Shown: piece by piece, positions 1 to 5,634 of the stretch
How positions within the stretch are numbered: position 1 is the first letter of the stretch
Layout of the letters: every line of letters begins with the position of its first letter
Assembly (NCBI GenBank): GCA_902492545.1
Contig: CABULX010000062.1
Span: 1-13,009 of the forward strand
Source: an uncultured Collinsella sp.
GTDB taxonomy: Bacteria; Actinomycetota; Coriobacteriia; Coriobacteriales; Coriobacteriaceae
Direction: 5' to 3'
DNA length: 13,009 bases
Notes under the pieces: generated by a model
What the model saw: the letters and a program-made list of their open reading frames with translations, nothing else
What the model was told of the DNA's origin: nothing
The model's database searches: none
Program-made: the position numbers and the translations under genes

Positions 1-607
1 CAGCCTGCTCCATCTTCTCCACGATCACGTACATGTTGGTGACCTCGCCCACCGCAAGCTGGTCTTTAATGCCATAGTGGTCGAGGCAGGTACCGCAGGT
101 GAGAATCTCGACGCCCTGCTCGGCCAGGCCCTTCAGGTCATCGAGCACCGGCGAGCCCTCGACGGTGAGCTTGGCGCCGCCGTTATAGAACAGCATGGTC
201 GCGGGCAGCTCCTCCTGCTGCGTCACGGCAAAGATAAACGCCTTCATGAGCTTGTGGCCCAGCTCGTCGTCGCCACGGCCCATGCAATCGGTGTAGACGG
301 AAATGACGAGTTTGCCCTTGCCGGCGTTGGCGTCGCAGAAAGCGGCACCGTCCTGCTCGGGGTCCGCAACGGCCACGGCACCGGCGGTCGTGACGGTCAC
401 GTGCCACTCGGCGTCCGAGATCTTCTCGACCGAGGCCGCGCAGCCCTTCTCCTGCGCCATCTTGGAGATGTTCTTGACGGCGGTCTCGTTATCGACCGAG
501 GTCACGACGGTGCCCTCGCCATCGAGCTGCTTCAGGGCTTTGAGCGTCTTGACGACGGGCAGCGGGCAGGCATCGCCCATGGCATTGACTTCAATTTTGG
601 TAGACAT
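1..607 (-). CDS. yedF: Selenium metabolism protein YedF (3' end cut by window edge)
   Basis: 202 codons are visible without a stop, so the C-terminus lies off the left edge; family members are about 200 residues, so little is missing. Residues 1-75 form a TusA/SirA-like domain with the hallmark Cys-Pro-x-Pro motif (C14-P15-L16-P17). The second half resembles a DsrE-like domain and ends with a C-G-T-C pair (C171, C174) followed by LDHYGI. This two-domain layout is that of the YedF proteins found with selenium-utilisation genes, not the short E. coli YedF. The exact role is unsettled; handling of a sulfur or selenium persulfide-type group by the cysteines is the usual proposal. The ATG at 607 has an AAAGGA ribosome-binding site about 7 bases upstream. 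It lies 61 bases after selD and is probably co-transcribed with it. Confidence 0.9.
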   Translation of the reverse strand, partial: MSTKIEVNAMGDACPLPVVKTLKALKQLDGEGTVVTSVDNETAVKNISKMAQEKGCAASVEKISDAEWHVTVTTAGAVAVADPEQDGAAFCDANAGKGKLVISVYTDCMGRGDDELGHKLMKAFIFAVTQQEELPATMLFYNGGAKLTVEGSPVLDDLKGLAEQGVEILTCGTCLDHYGIKDQLAVGEVTNMYVIVEKMEQA

Positions 608-627
608 AGCAAAATCCTTTCGAAAGA

Positions 628-645
628 ACCGTTCTAGAGAACGGT
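628..645 (-). promoter_or_regulatory. Intercistronic stem-loop between selD and yedF
   Basis: ACCGTTCT and AGAACGGT form a perfect 8-bp inverted repeat around a 2-base centre (more realistically 7 bp with a 4-base loop). It sits about 20 bases upstream of the yedF start. Only a weak, interrupted T-run follows on the minus strand, so a full terminator is doubtful. Partial attenuation or mRNA processing between selD and yedF is possible. A second palindrome, CTTTCGAAAG (617-626), overlaps the yedF ribosome-binding site. Confidence 0.45.
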
Positions 646-668
646 AAACAGTTACATAAACGTGCGGG

Positions 669-1718
669 CTAGCGAACAACGCGAACGGCAGGACCGCCCG
701 GCACCGGCTCGCACACGCGGCCGATTGTGGCGGCAACGCGCCCCTCGGCATTCAGGCGACGCGCAAGCTCATCCACATCCGCCGCGGGCGCCGCGATAAG
801 CAAACCACCAGACGTCTGCGGATCGTACAGCGCGTCGAGCATACCCGACTCCAGGTCCTCGTCAGCAGCCACACGCGGGCCAAAGAAGTCCTGGTTGCGG
901 TAGGAGCCCGCGGGGATAATGCCCAGACGCGCCATATCGAGCACCTGGTCAAAGAGCGGCACCGCCCCCGACGCAAGCTCAACCTGCACGCCCGAGCCCT
1001 CGGCCATCTCACACGCGTGCCCGATCAGGCCAAAGCCCGTAATGTCGGTGCAGCCGTGAAGTTCGAGCCCCTCGGCCAGACGAATCGGCGCCTCGTTGAG
1101 GATGCGCATCGAGTCAAACATGGCCGCGGCCTCGTCCTGCTCGATGAGCTCGCCCTTAATGGCCGTGGTGATAATGCCCGAGCCGATCGCCTTGGTCAGC
1201 AGCAGAACATCGCCCACGCGTGCGCCGCTGTTGGCGAGCATGCGGTCGAGCGCGACAAAGCCGCTCACAGACAGGCCATACTTGGGCTCGTCGTCGTTGA
1301 TGGTATGGCCGCCCGCGATGGAGCAACCCGCCTCGACGCACTTGTCGGCGCCGCCCGCCAGAATCTGACCGGCAACCTCGATGCCCAGACAACTGGGTAT
1401 GCAGAGTAGGTTCATGGCATGGCTCGGCCGCCCGCCCATGGCGTAGATGTCCGACAGCGAGTTGGCCGCGGCAATCTGGCCAAACAGAAACGGGTCGTCG
1501 ACCATCGGCGGGAAGAAGTCGATGGACTGCACAAGCCCCAGGTTCTCCCCTACGCGGAAGACGCTCGCATCGTCGGAGGTATCGAACCCCACGAGCAAGT
1601 TGTCGTTATGCACATTTGGCAAGTCGCCCAGAACCTGGGCGAGGGCTCCGGGAGCCAACTTAGCGGCTCAACCGCTCGCGGCAGTCATAGACGTAAGCTT
1701 AATCTGATCGTCAGCCAT
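669..1718 (-). CDS. selD: Selenide, water dikinase (selenophosphate synthetase), selenocysteine-containing
   Basis: SelD makes selenophosphate from selenide and ATP, the selenium donor for selenocysteine-tRNA and for tRNA 2-selenouridine. The reading frame is 349 residues only if the TGA at 1668-1670 (codon 17) is read as selenocysteine. The N-terminus then reads MADDQIKLTS followed by MTAASG-Sec-AAK, placing Sec17 and Lys20 where E. coli SelD has Cys17 and Lys20. Further family landmarks are the FDTSDD segment (45-50), the SIDFFPPMVDDP region (66-76) and the AGGHTIND segment (135-142). The ATG at 1718 has a strong AGGAGG site 5 bases upstream. Starting after the TGA (for example the TTG at 1658) would lose the catalytic loop and has no such site. 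The gene lies between the double-cubane activator and yedF. A Sec-containing SelD implies that SelA, SelB and SelC are encoded elsewhere. Confidence 0.95.
1626..1670 (-). promoter_or_regulatory. UGA selenocysteine codon with SECIS-like hairpin in selD
   Basis: The recoded TGA is at 1668-1670. Starting 27 bases downstream, GCCCAG-GTT-CTGGGC (1640 down to 1626) forms a perfect 6-bp hairpin with a GTT loop. The loop starts 33 bases after the UGA, and it has a G and a U at its start, as expected of bacterial SECIS elements. A second hairpin, GGCTC-CCG-GAGCC (1656 down to 1644), lies between the two and may stack with it. The spacing and loop rules are from knowledge of bacterial SECIS elements; the pairing is seen directly. 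Which of the two hairpins SelB would bind is an inference. Confidence 0.75.
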
Positions 1719-1753
1719 CGATACCTCCTCTCATCGGTCAATCATTTTCTCCC

Positions 1754-1759
1754 AGTATA
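1754..1759 (-). promoter_or_regulatory. Possible -10 box for an internal selD promoter
   Basis: TATACT occurs on the minus strand about 36 bases before the selD ATG, in the 70-base gap after the activator gene. It resembles the -10 box upstream of moeA. No clear -35 hexamer is at the right distance, so this is only a weak candidate. selD may simply be transcribed from upstream. Confidence 0.25.
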
Positions 1760-1788
1760 CGCATGAATGCGAGCCTGCGGCGGATGCA

Positions 1789-2553
1789 TTAATTGAGCGC
1801 CTGTGCGCGAATCGCCGCGCCGATGGCGCCGGCAAAGCGAGCCTGGGGCGAGGTGGTCACCGGCGACCCCAGTAGCTCGCCCAACCGCTCCACCACGAAG
1901 GCGTTCTCGCACAGGCCACCGGTCAGGTAGTACGGGGCGCCCGCGGCCTGCCCGGCCATGGTCGCCACGCGCGAGACCACGCTGTCGATCACGCCACGCG
2001 CAATGTTCTCGCGCGGCTCACCGCGACCGATCAGGCTGATGACCTCGCTTTCGGCAAACACCGTGCACATGCTGCTGATCTTGGTGGGCTCGCCGGAACG
2101 CGCCAGGTCGGCCATCTGCTGCTGGGAAATACCTAGGCGGTCGGCCATGATCTCCAAAAAGCGCCCCGTGCCGGCGGCGCACTTGTCGTTCATGGCAAAC
2201 TTGACTACGCGACCGCCCTTGATCTGAATGACCTTGGTGTCCTGGCCGCCCACGTCAATCACCGTGCCGTGATCGCCAAACAGGCGCACGGCACCAGTGC
2301 CGTGGCAGGTAATCTCGGTCACGACCTTGTGCGCATAGGGCACGGCAACACGGCCGTAGCCAGTCGCGACCACGCGAACATCGTCGCCCGTCACGTCATA
2401 GCCGGCTGCGGCGAGCTCACCGCGTAGACGCTCGGCCGCATCGACCGACGAATACCCCGTCGGCATGACGCAGGTCCACGCAATGGCGCTGTCCGTCTCC
2501 ACCACCGCAGCCTTCGCGGCCGTCGAGCCTATGTCGATACCAATGCCAACCAC
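1789..2553 (-). CDS. ATP-dependent activator of double-cubane / 2-hydroxyacyl-CoA dehydratase-type enzymes (YjiL/HgdC-like)
   Basis: 254 residues, usual for the BadF/BcrA/HgdC ASKHA-fold ATPases. These are homodimers bridged by one [4Fe-4S] cluster; they hydrolyse ATP to push one electron at very low potential into a partner iron-sulfur protein. Visible motifs are the phosphate-1 loop DIGSTAAK (7-14), the phosphate-2 loop VIDVGGQDTK (98-107), the two cluster cysteines C125 (NDKCAAGTG) and C163 (SSMCTVFAE), and the late LTGGLCEN loop. The start is a GTG with an AGGAGG site; the nearby ATG is out of frame. It sits just after two double-cubane protein genes, the same partnership as yjiL-yjiM of E. 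coli, so it probably serves one or both paralogs. It was identified by motif and context; the reductase substrate is unknown. Confidence 0.9.
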   Translation of the reverse strand: MVGIGIDIGSTAAKAAVVETDSAIAWTCVMPTGYSSVDAAERLRGELAAAGYDVTGDDVRVVATGYGRVAVPYAHKVVTEITCHGTGAVRLFGDHGTVIDVGGQDTKVIQIKGGRVVKFAMNDKCAAGTGRFLEIMADRLGISQQQMADLARSGEPTKISSMCTVFAESEVISLIGRGEPRENIARGVIDSVVSRVATMAGQAAGAPYYLTGGLCENAFVVERLGELLGSPVTTSPQARFAGAIGAAIRAQALN

Positions 2554-2567
2554 GGCATCCTCCTTCT

Positions 2568-2598
2568 ATGCGGCAAAGCGGCTGGTTCTTTGCCGCAT
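2568..2598 (-). promoter_or_regulatory. Perfect 11-bp stem-loop just before the activator gene
   Basis: ATGCGGCAAAG and CTTTGCCGCAT are exact reverse complements around a 9-base loop. The hairpin fills most of the 50-base gap between the YjiM-like gene and the activator. It stops 2 bases short of the activator's AAGGAGG ribosome-binding site. No T-run follows on either strand, so it does not look like a terminator. Control of mRNA decay, or of the ratio of activator to reductase, is a reasonable inference. Confidence 0.6.
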
Positions 2599-2603
2599 TC
2601 GTC

Positions 2604-3767
2604 CTACAGGGTTTCGATAAAGGCAGCGATGCGCGTCTCGATCTGGCCCATGTCACCGTTGCTGTAGTCGGTCTCGATCTTCATATACGGAATACCCGCG
2701 CCCTCGACGGCCTCCTGCATGCGCGCACTCTCCACGTTAAAGGTGTGGCACGCCTGGAGCACGCTCTCCACTACGCCATCGACGTGATACTTCTCGCACA
2801 TGGCCAGCGTATTTTCCATACGACCGTCGTTGGGCGTCATGACCGAGCAGTTAATGTCCAGGTAGCGATCGGCGATAGCGCGCAGAATATCGGGAGCCTC
2901 CGGGTCGATCATCATGGCCGCCGTGCGCTCGCCCGAGCAGTCGTCCATGCACACGACCACGCCGCCGTTGGACTCGATGGTGCGACCGATCTTGTTGATC
3001 ACGCCGCCCACCGGGCAGCCGGTGATCAGAATGCGCTTGGCATCCGCCGCGATCGGGCGCTCGCCTGCGTCGTAGGACTCACGCAGCTTGGCGACCTTTT
3101 GCTCCAGCTGCTGCGTATAGGCCTCGATATCAAAGCTAAACGTACCGGCGAACATGGTGCTCATCAGGTCGACGCCGCTCATGGCCGCCGGCTGGTTGGC
3201 CTGCAGTGCGAACATCTCGAGCTGGGCCGCACGCAAGCGATTGCGACGACGGACGGCAGCGCGCAGATCATCGTCGGTAATCGTGATGCCGTAGAAGCCC
3301 TCGAGCTCTTCCTTGAGCAGGCGGCACTCCTCATACCAGCCTTCACGCTCGTAGGCGCGGTCGCGACCCTGCGGCAGATGCAGAATGTGCGTGCGCTTGA
3401 GCTCGTTGAGTAGCTCGTACATCTTCTTCTTGCCGTCGCAGGTGGTCTCGCCGATGATCATGTCGCTAAAGTACGTAAACGGGCACTTTTGCGAGTAGGC
3501 GAAGCCGTACGTCGACTTGATGAGCGGGCAGAGATTTGCCGGCAGCACCTTCTCGGCCTCGGGAATCACCTCGTCGGACGTGCCGCACAGCGCCACGCTC
3601 GCAGCCCCCGCGGCATCGATAATCTCGAGCGGCGTGTAGCTGCACAAAAAGCCGACCAGGCGATTACCCGCCTGCTTATAATCCTTGACGCGAATAAACG
3701 CCGCCTTGCGCTGCTCGTTGAACTCCTCAAACGTGGACGGCAACGGCTGCTCAATATTTTCCGACAT
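2604..3767 (-). CDS. Double-cubane-cluster protein / 2-hydroxyacyl-CoA dehydratase-family reductase (YjiM-like)
   Basis: 387 residues from the ATG at 3767, which has an AAGGAG site; an in-frame TTG at 3782 is poorer. From memory the sequence follows E. coli YjiM closely along its length. It shares NLCPLIKS (78-85), ETTCDGKKKMYE (107-118), ITGCPVGG (248-255) and LQACHTFNVES (338-348). Cysteines at 42, 61, 80, 95, 110, 277, 307 and 340 have counterparts in the neighbouring paralog, which is consistent with both binding iron-sulfur clusters. Family members take electrons from an ATP-driven activator, here probably the next gene. Characterised double-cubane proteins reduce small molecules such as acetylene in vitro; the physiological substrate is not known. 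A 2-hydroxyacyl-CoA dehydratase role is the older alternative annotation, but no acyl-CoA pathway genes are nearby. Confidence 0.88.
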   Translation of the reverse strand: MSENIEQPLPSTFEEFNEQRKAAFIRVKDYKQAGNRLVGFLCSYTPLEIIDAAGAASVALCGTSDEVIPEAEKVLPANLCPLIKSTYGFAYSQKCPFTYFSDMIIGETTCDGKKKMYELLNELKRTHILHLPQGRDRAYEREGWYEECRLLKEELEGFYGITITDDDLRAAVRRRNRLRAAQLEMFALQANQPAAMSGVDLMSTMFAGTFSFDIEAYTQQLEQKVAKLRESYDAGERPIAADAKRILITGCPVGGVINKIGRTIESNGGVVVCMDDCSGERTAAMMIDPEAPDILRAIADRYLDINCSVMTPNDGRMENTLAMCEKYHVDGVVESVLQACHTFNVESARMQEAVEGAGIPYMKIETDYSNGDMGQIETRIAAFIETL

Positions 3768-3804
3768 ATAACTCCTTAACAAACCTTTTAGTCAACCAAG
3801 GAAA

Positions 3805-3906
3805 CGGCTTTCCCAGGTGCCCGAGGTTGCCGTGAAAGAGAAGCGCCGCGTACTTTGGTACGCAAACGATGGTTTGAACGGCAAGATCGGGTGCCTGGGG
3901 AAGCCG
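3805..3906. repeat. Structured intergenic element: 29-bp imperfect inverted repeat with inner hairpins
   Basis: It lies in the 154-base gap between the two double-cubane genes. Arms 3805-3833 and 3878-3906 match at 24 of 29 positions. Inside is a perfect GCGTAC-TTTG-GTACGC hairpin (3848-3863) and a small AAAC-GATG-GTTT hairpin (3864-3875). Three of the five arm mismatches become G-U pairs only if the plus strand is the RNA, giving 27 of 29 pairs in that orientation. It has no T-run and no ORF that looks real. It could be a dispersed palindromic repeat, a processing site or a small structured RNA. Confidence 0.6.
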
Positions 3907-3921
3907 CCGGGACGGATACCC

Positions 3922-5205
3922 CTAAATGGTTTCCAAGAAAGCCTCAATCCTGGTTTGCAGTTGGCCTGCATCCTCGCCGGCGTAGTCGGTCGTGATGTGC
4001 ATAAACGGAATGCCGGCCTCCTCGGCAGCCTTCTCCACGGCAAACGACTCCATCTCGTAGAGCGTGCAGAACTGCAGGGCCACGTCGACGATGCCGTCGG
4101 CATGCAAGTCCTTGGCCATCTGGACAATGTCCTTCATACGCTGATCGTTGGGCGTAAAGACGGCGCAGTTAATCTTAAAGTAGCGCTCGGCGATGGCGTC
4201 GAGCATCTCGTCGACCGTCTCACCGGACTCGTCGACCAGGTCCTTGTAGTAGCGCGAGCCCGTGCAGGACTCCTCGCCTACCACAACGCCGCCGGCCTTC
4301 TCGATGAGGTTGAACAGCTTCCAGTTGGGCACGGCCATGGGCGTGCCGGTGTACAGGATGCGCTTGGTCCCCTTGGGCGCCACGCCCTCGCCGGCCTCAA
4401 CGCGCTGCTCGCACTCGGCGGCCATCTCGTTGATGGCTCCGGTCAGACGCGGCGTGTCGTCCATAAAGGCGGCCTGAACGGTCAGCAGGCTGTCGAGACC
4501 GCTGATGGGCGCCGGATCGGCAGCGCGCGTGGCAGCGAGGCGCTGCAGGGCGCGACGCTTCTCGTTGACGGCGTGGATGGCAGCCTTCAGGCGCTCGGGC
4601 GTAATCTTGACGCCGCACTCTTCCTCGATCTTGGCGGCAAGCTTTTTAACCTCGGCCTTCCAGGTCACGAGCGTCGACTCGTCGTGCACGTTGGGGATAT
4701 CCATGACGTACATGTTCTTTTGCGTGGCAAAGAACTCGTAGGCCTTCTTCTTGCCATCGCAGGTGTTCTCGCCCACCACCAGATCACTCGACTCAATGTA
4801 GGGGCAGACCTCGCCCAGCTTAAAGCCGGCAAAGCTCTTGATGAGCGGGCAGGTGTTGCGCGGCAGATGCTCCTCGACCTTGTCGGTCGCCCAGTCGGCA
4901 CCCGAGCACAGGCCAACGGGGATGCCATCGCAGGCAAGCACGATCTCCTCGGGCACGTACACACAGAACGAACCGACGATCTTGGTGGCCTCGCCGGCCT
5001 CCTTCTTGTCGAGCATCTCCTTAATACGGCCGCTGTGGATGTTGGTGGCGACAAAATCCAGGTAGGACGTGGACTTGGGGCGATTGTTCTGCGTCAGGAA
5101 CATATCGCCGTACATCTGGCCCACAGCGCCCAGCAGCATGTCGTGATCGGCAAGATTCATGCCGAGGCTCTCCCACATCGGATGGAAATCGAATTCTTCA
5201 GCCAT
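3922..5205 (-). CDS. Double-cubane-cluster-containing anaerobic reductase (2-hydroxyacyl-CoA dehydratase family)
   Basis: 427 residues, a paralog of the next gene downstream with about 39 extra residues at the N-terminus. The shared cysteine pattern is C81, C100, C119 (NTCPLIKS), C134, C149 (ENTCDGKKK), C314 (EESCTGSRYY), C347 (INCAVFTPND) and C380 (LQFCTLYEMES). Where the paralog has GCP this protein has GTPMAVPNW (287-295), a form I associate with double-cubane proteins. It is expected to be a cytoplasmic oxygen-sensitive iron-sulfur reductase fed by the activator at 1789-2553. The ATG at 5205 has only a modest GAGGGG site, and a short ORF ends 8 bases inside the gene, so translational coupling is possible. 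It is the first large gene of the redox/selenium block. Whether it and its paralog form one heteromer or two separate enzymes cannot be told from the sequence. Confidence 0.9.
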   Translation of the reverse strand: MAEEFDFHPMWESLGMNLADHDMLLGAVGQMYGDMFLTQNNRPKSTSYLDFVATNIHSGRIKEMLDKKEAGEATKIVGSFCVYVPEEIVLACDGIPVGLCSGADWATDKVEEHLPRNTCPLIKSFAGFKLGEVCPYIESSDLVVGENTCDGKKKAYEFFATQKNMYVMDIPNVHDESTLVTWKAEVKKLAAKIEEECGVKITPERLKAAIHAVNEKRRALQRLAATRAADPAPISGLDSLLTVQAAFMDDTPRLTGAINEMAAECEQRVEAGEGVAPKGTKRILYTGTPMAVPNWKLFNLIEKAGGVVVGEESCTGSRYYKDLVDESGETVDEMLDAIAERYFKINCAVFTPNDQRMKDIVQMAKDLHADGIVDVALQFCTLYEMESFAVEKAAEEAGIPFMHITTDYAGEDAGQLQTRIEAFLETI

Positions 5206-5368
5206 GACGGTTCCCCTCTCGAACCAAATACGGATAACTACGGTATTGCTGCACGGTGGGCGGCGAAAACCCAGCCGTGCCTAAACCCGGAATTTTGGGG
5301 AACCTGCTTTGCGGTCGATTATTTAGTTGTGCGTCGTCTCTCCCGGAGCCGTGAACATACCTGCTCAT
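5198..5368 (-). CDS. Hypothetical 56-residue ORF coupled to the double-cubane gene
   Basis: The start MSRYVHGSGRDD overlaps the stop of the preceding 22-codon ORF (ATGA), with GGAG 6 bases upstream. Its TGA (5198-5200) lies just inside the start of the double-cubane gene (ATGGCTGA). The protein has no recognisable domain, signal peptide or membrane segment. Its third-position GC is only around half, well below that of the neighbouring genes, and it uses rare arginine codons. It is therefore more likely a leader or coupling ORF than a stable protein, and may be spurious. Confidence 0.3.
   Translation of the reverse strand: MSRYVHGSGRDDAQLNNRPQSRFPKIPGLGTAGFSPPTVQQYRSYPYLVREGNRHG
5251..5280 (-). 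promoter_or_regulatory. Stem-loop in the leader of the double-cubane operon
   Basis: GCACGG plus TGGG pair with CCCA plus CCGTGC, giving 10 base pairs with a one-base bulge and a 9-base loop. It lies 46 bases before the double-cubane start and inside the 56-codon ORF, so translating ribosomes would have to open it. No T-run follows. A role in attenuation or start-site control is inferred. Confidence 0.4.
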
Positions 5369-5433
5369 ATGCGACTCCGAGCCATATACAGGGCGCGCGC
5401 GGTAACGCGGCGAATGTATGTCGTCTGCGGCAT
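5365..5433 (-). CDS. Candidate 22-residue leader peptide
   Basis: MPQTTYIRRVTA then RALYMARSRI, with five arginines. The ORF is tiny, but its ribosome-binding site AAAGGAGG (5442-5449), 8 bases before the ATG, is among the best in the window. It starts about 25 bases after the transcription start predicted from the -10 box at 5464-5469. Its stop overlaps the start of the next short ORF. This points to a translated leader ORF for the double-cubane operon. No homology is recognised. Confidence 0.5.
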   Translation of the reverse strand: MPQTTYIRRVTARALYMARSRI

Positions 5434-5463
5434 GTGCGCGTCCTCCTTTACAAGTTAAGGTCA

Positions 5464-5492
5464 ACTATATCAACGGTCGTCGACCATGCGAA
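5464..5492 (-). promoter_or_regulatory. Candidate promoter of the double-cubane/selenium operon (proximal)
   Basis: -10 TATAGT (5464-5469) and -35-like TTCGCA (5487-5492) are separated by 17 bases. Transcription would start near 5457, just before the strong ribosome-binding site of the 22-codon ORF. The -10 box is good and the -35 is 4 of 6, so an activator or relief of repression may be involved. Confidence 0.5.
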
Positions 5493-5504
5493 CACCGTTG
5501 ACAT
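5467..5504. promoter_or_regulatory. Inverted repeat overlapping the promoter (candidate operator)
   Basis: On the plus strand TCAACGGT (5470-5477) and ACCGTTGA (5494-5501) are perfect arms with a 16-base interval; extended arms (5467-5477 and 5494-5504) match at 10 of 11. They cover the -10/-35 spacer and the -35, where a repressor would block RNA polymerase. Another small palindrome, ACGAC-AGC-GTCGT (5509-5521), lies just upstream. The binding protein is unknown. Confidence 0.45.
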
Positions 5505-5541
5505 TCGTACGACAGCGTCGTGTGCCGCCGTTTAATAAATA

Positions 5542-5569
5542 ATTATCTGTGTTGATAAGAGTTTGTCAT
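5542..5569 (-). promoter_or_regulatory. Candidate distal promoter of the double-cubane/selenium operon
   Basis: ATGACA (5564-5569) and GATAAT (5542-5547) each match consensus at 5 of 6 and are 16 bases apart. They lie in a locally AT-rich patch just after the mod terminator. Transcripts from here would carry the downstream inverted repeats in their leader. Confidence 0.45.
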
Positions 5570-5587
5570 TCCCCATTAGGCGAACGG

Positions 5588-5623
5588 CAAGACAAAGCCG
5601 CCGAGACTTATATCCCCGACGGC
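5588..5623 (-). terminator. Rho-independent terminator after modC
   Basis: GCCGTCGGG (5623 down to 5615) pairs with CTCGGCGGC (5605 down to 5597) over 9 positions, two of them G-U, around a 9-base AT-rich loop. TTTGTCTT follows. It begins 12 bases after the modC stop and separates the molybdate operon from the double-cubane/selenium operon. The T-run is interrupted, so termination may be leaky. Confidence 0.65.
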
Positions 5624-5634
5624 ATTACCCGGCG

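Noticed and set aside
5365..5367. TGA ending the 22-codon ORF as a second selenocysteine codon
   Set aside because: Reading through adds only about 15 residues before a TAA, no known selenoprotein motif surrounds it and no SECIS-like hairpin is correctly spaced.
3817..5535. Long plus-strand open frame of 572 codons antisense to a double-cubane gene
   Set aside because: It is exactly opposite a strongly supported gene, has no family motifs, and long antisense frames are expected in GC-rich coding DNA. The same applies to other long antisense frames, for example 2568-3413 and 6457-7650.
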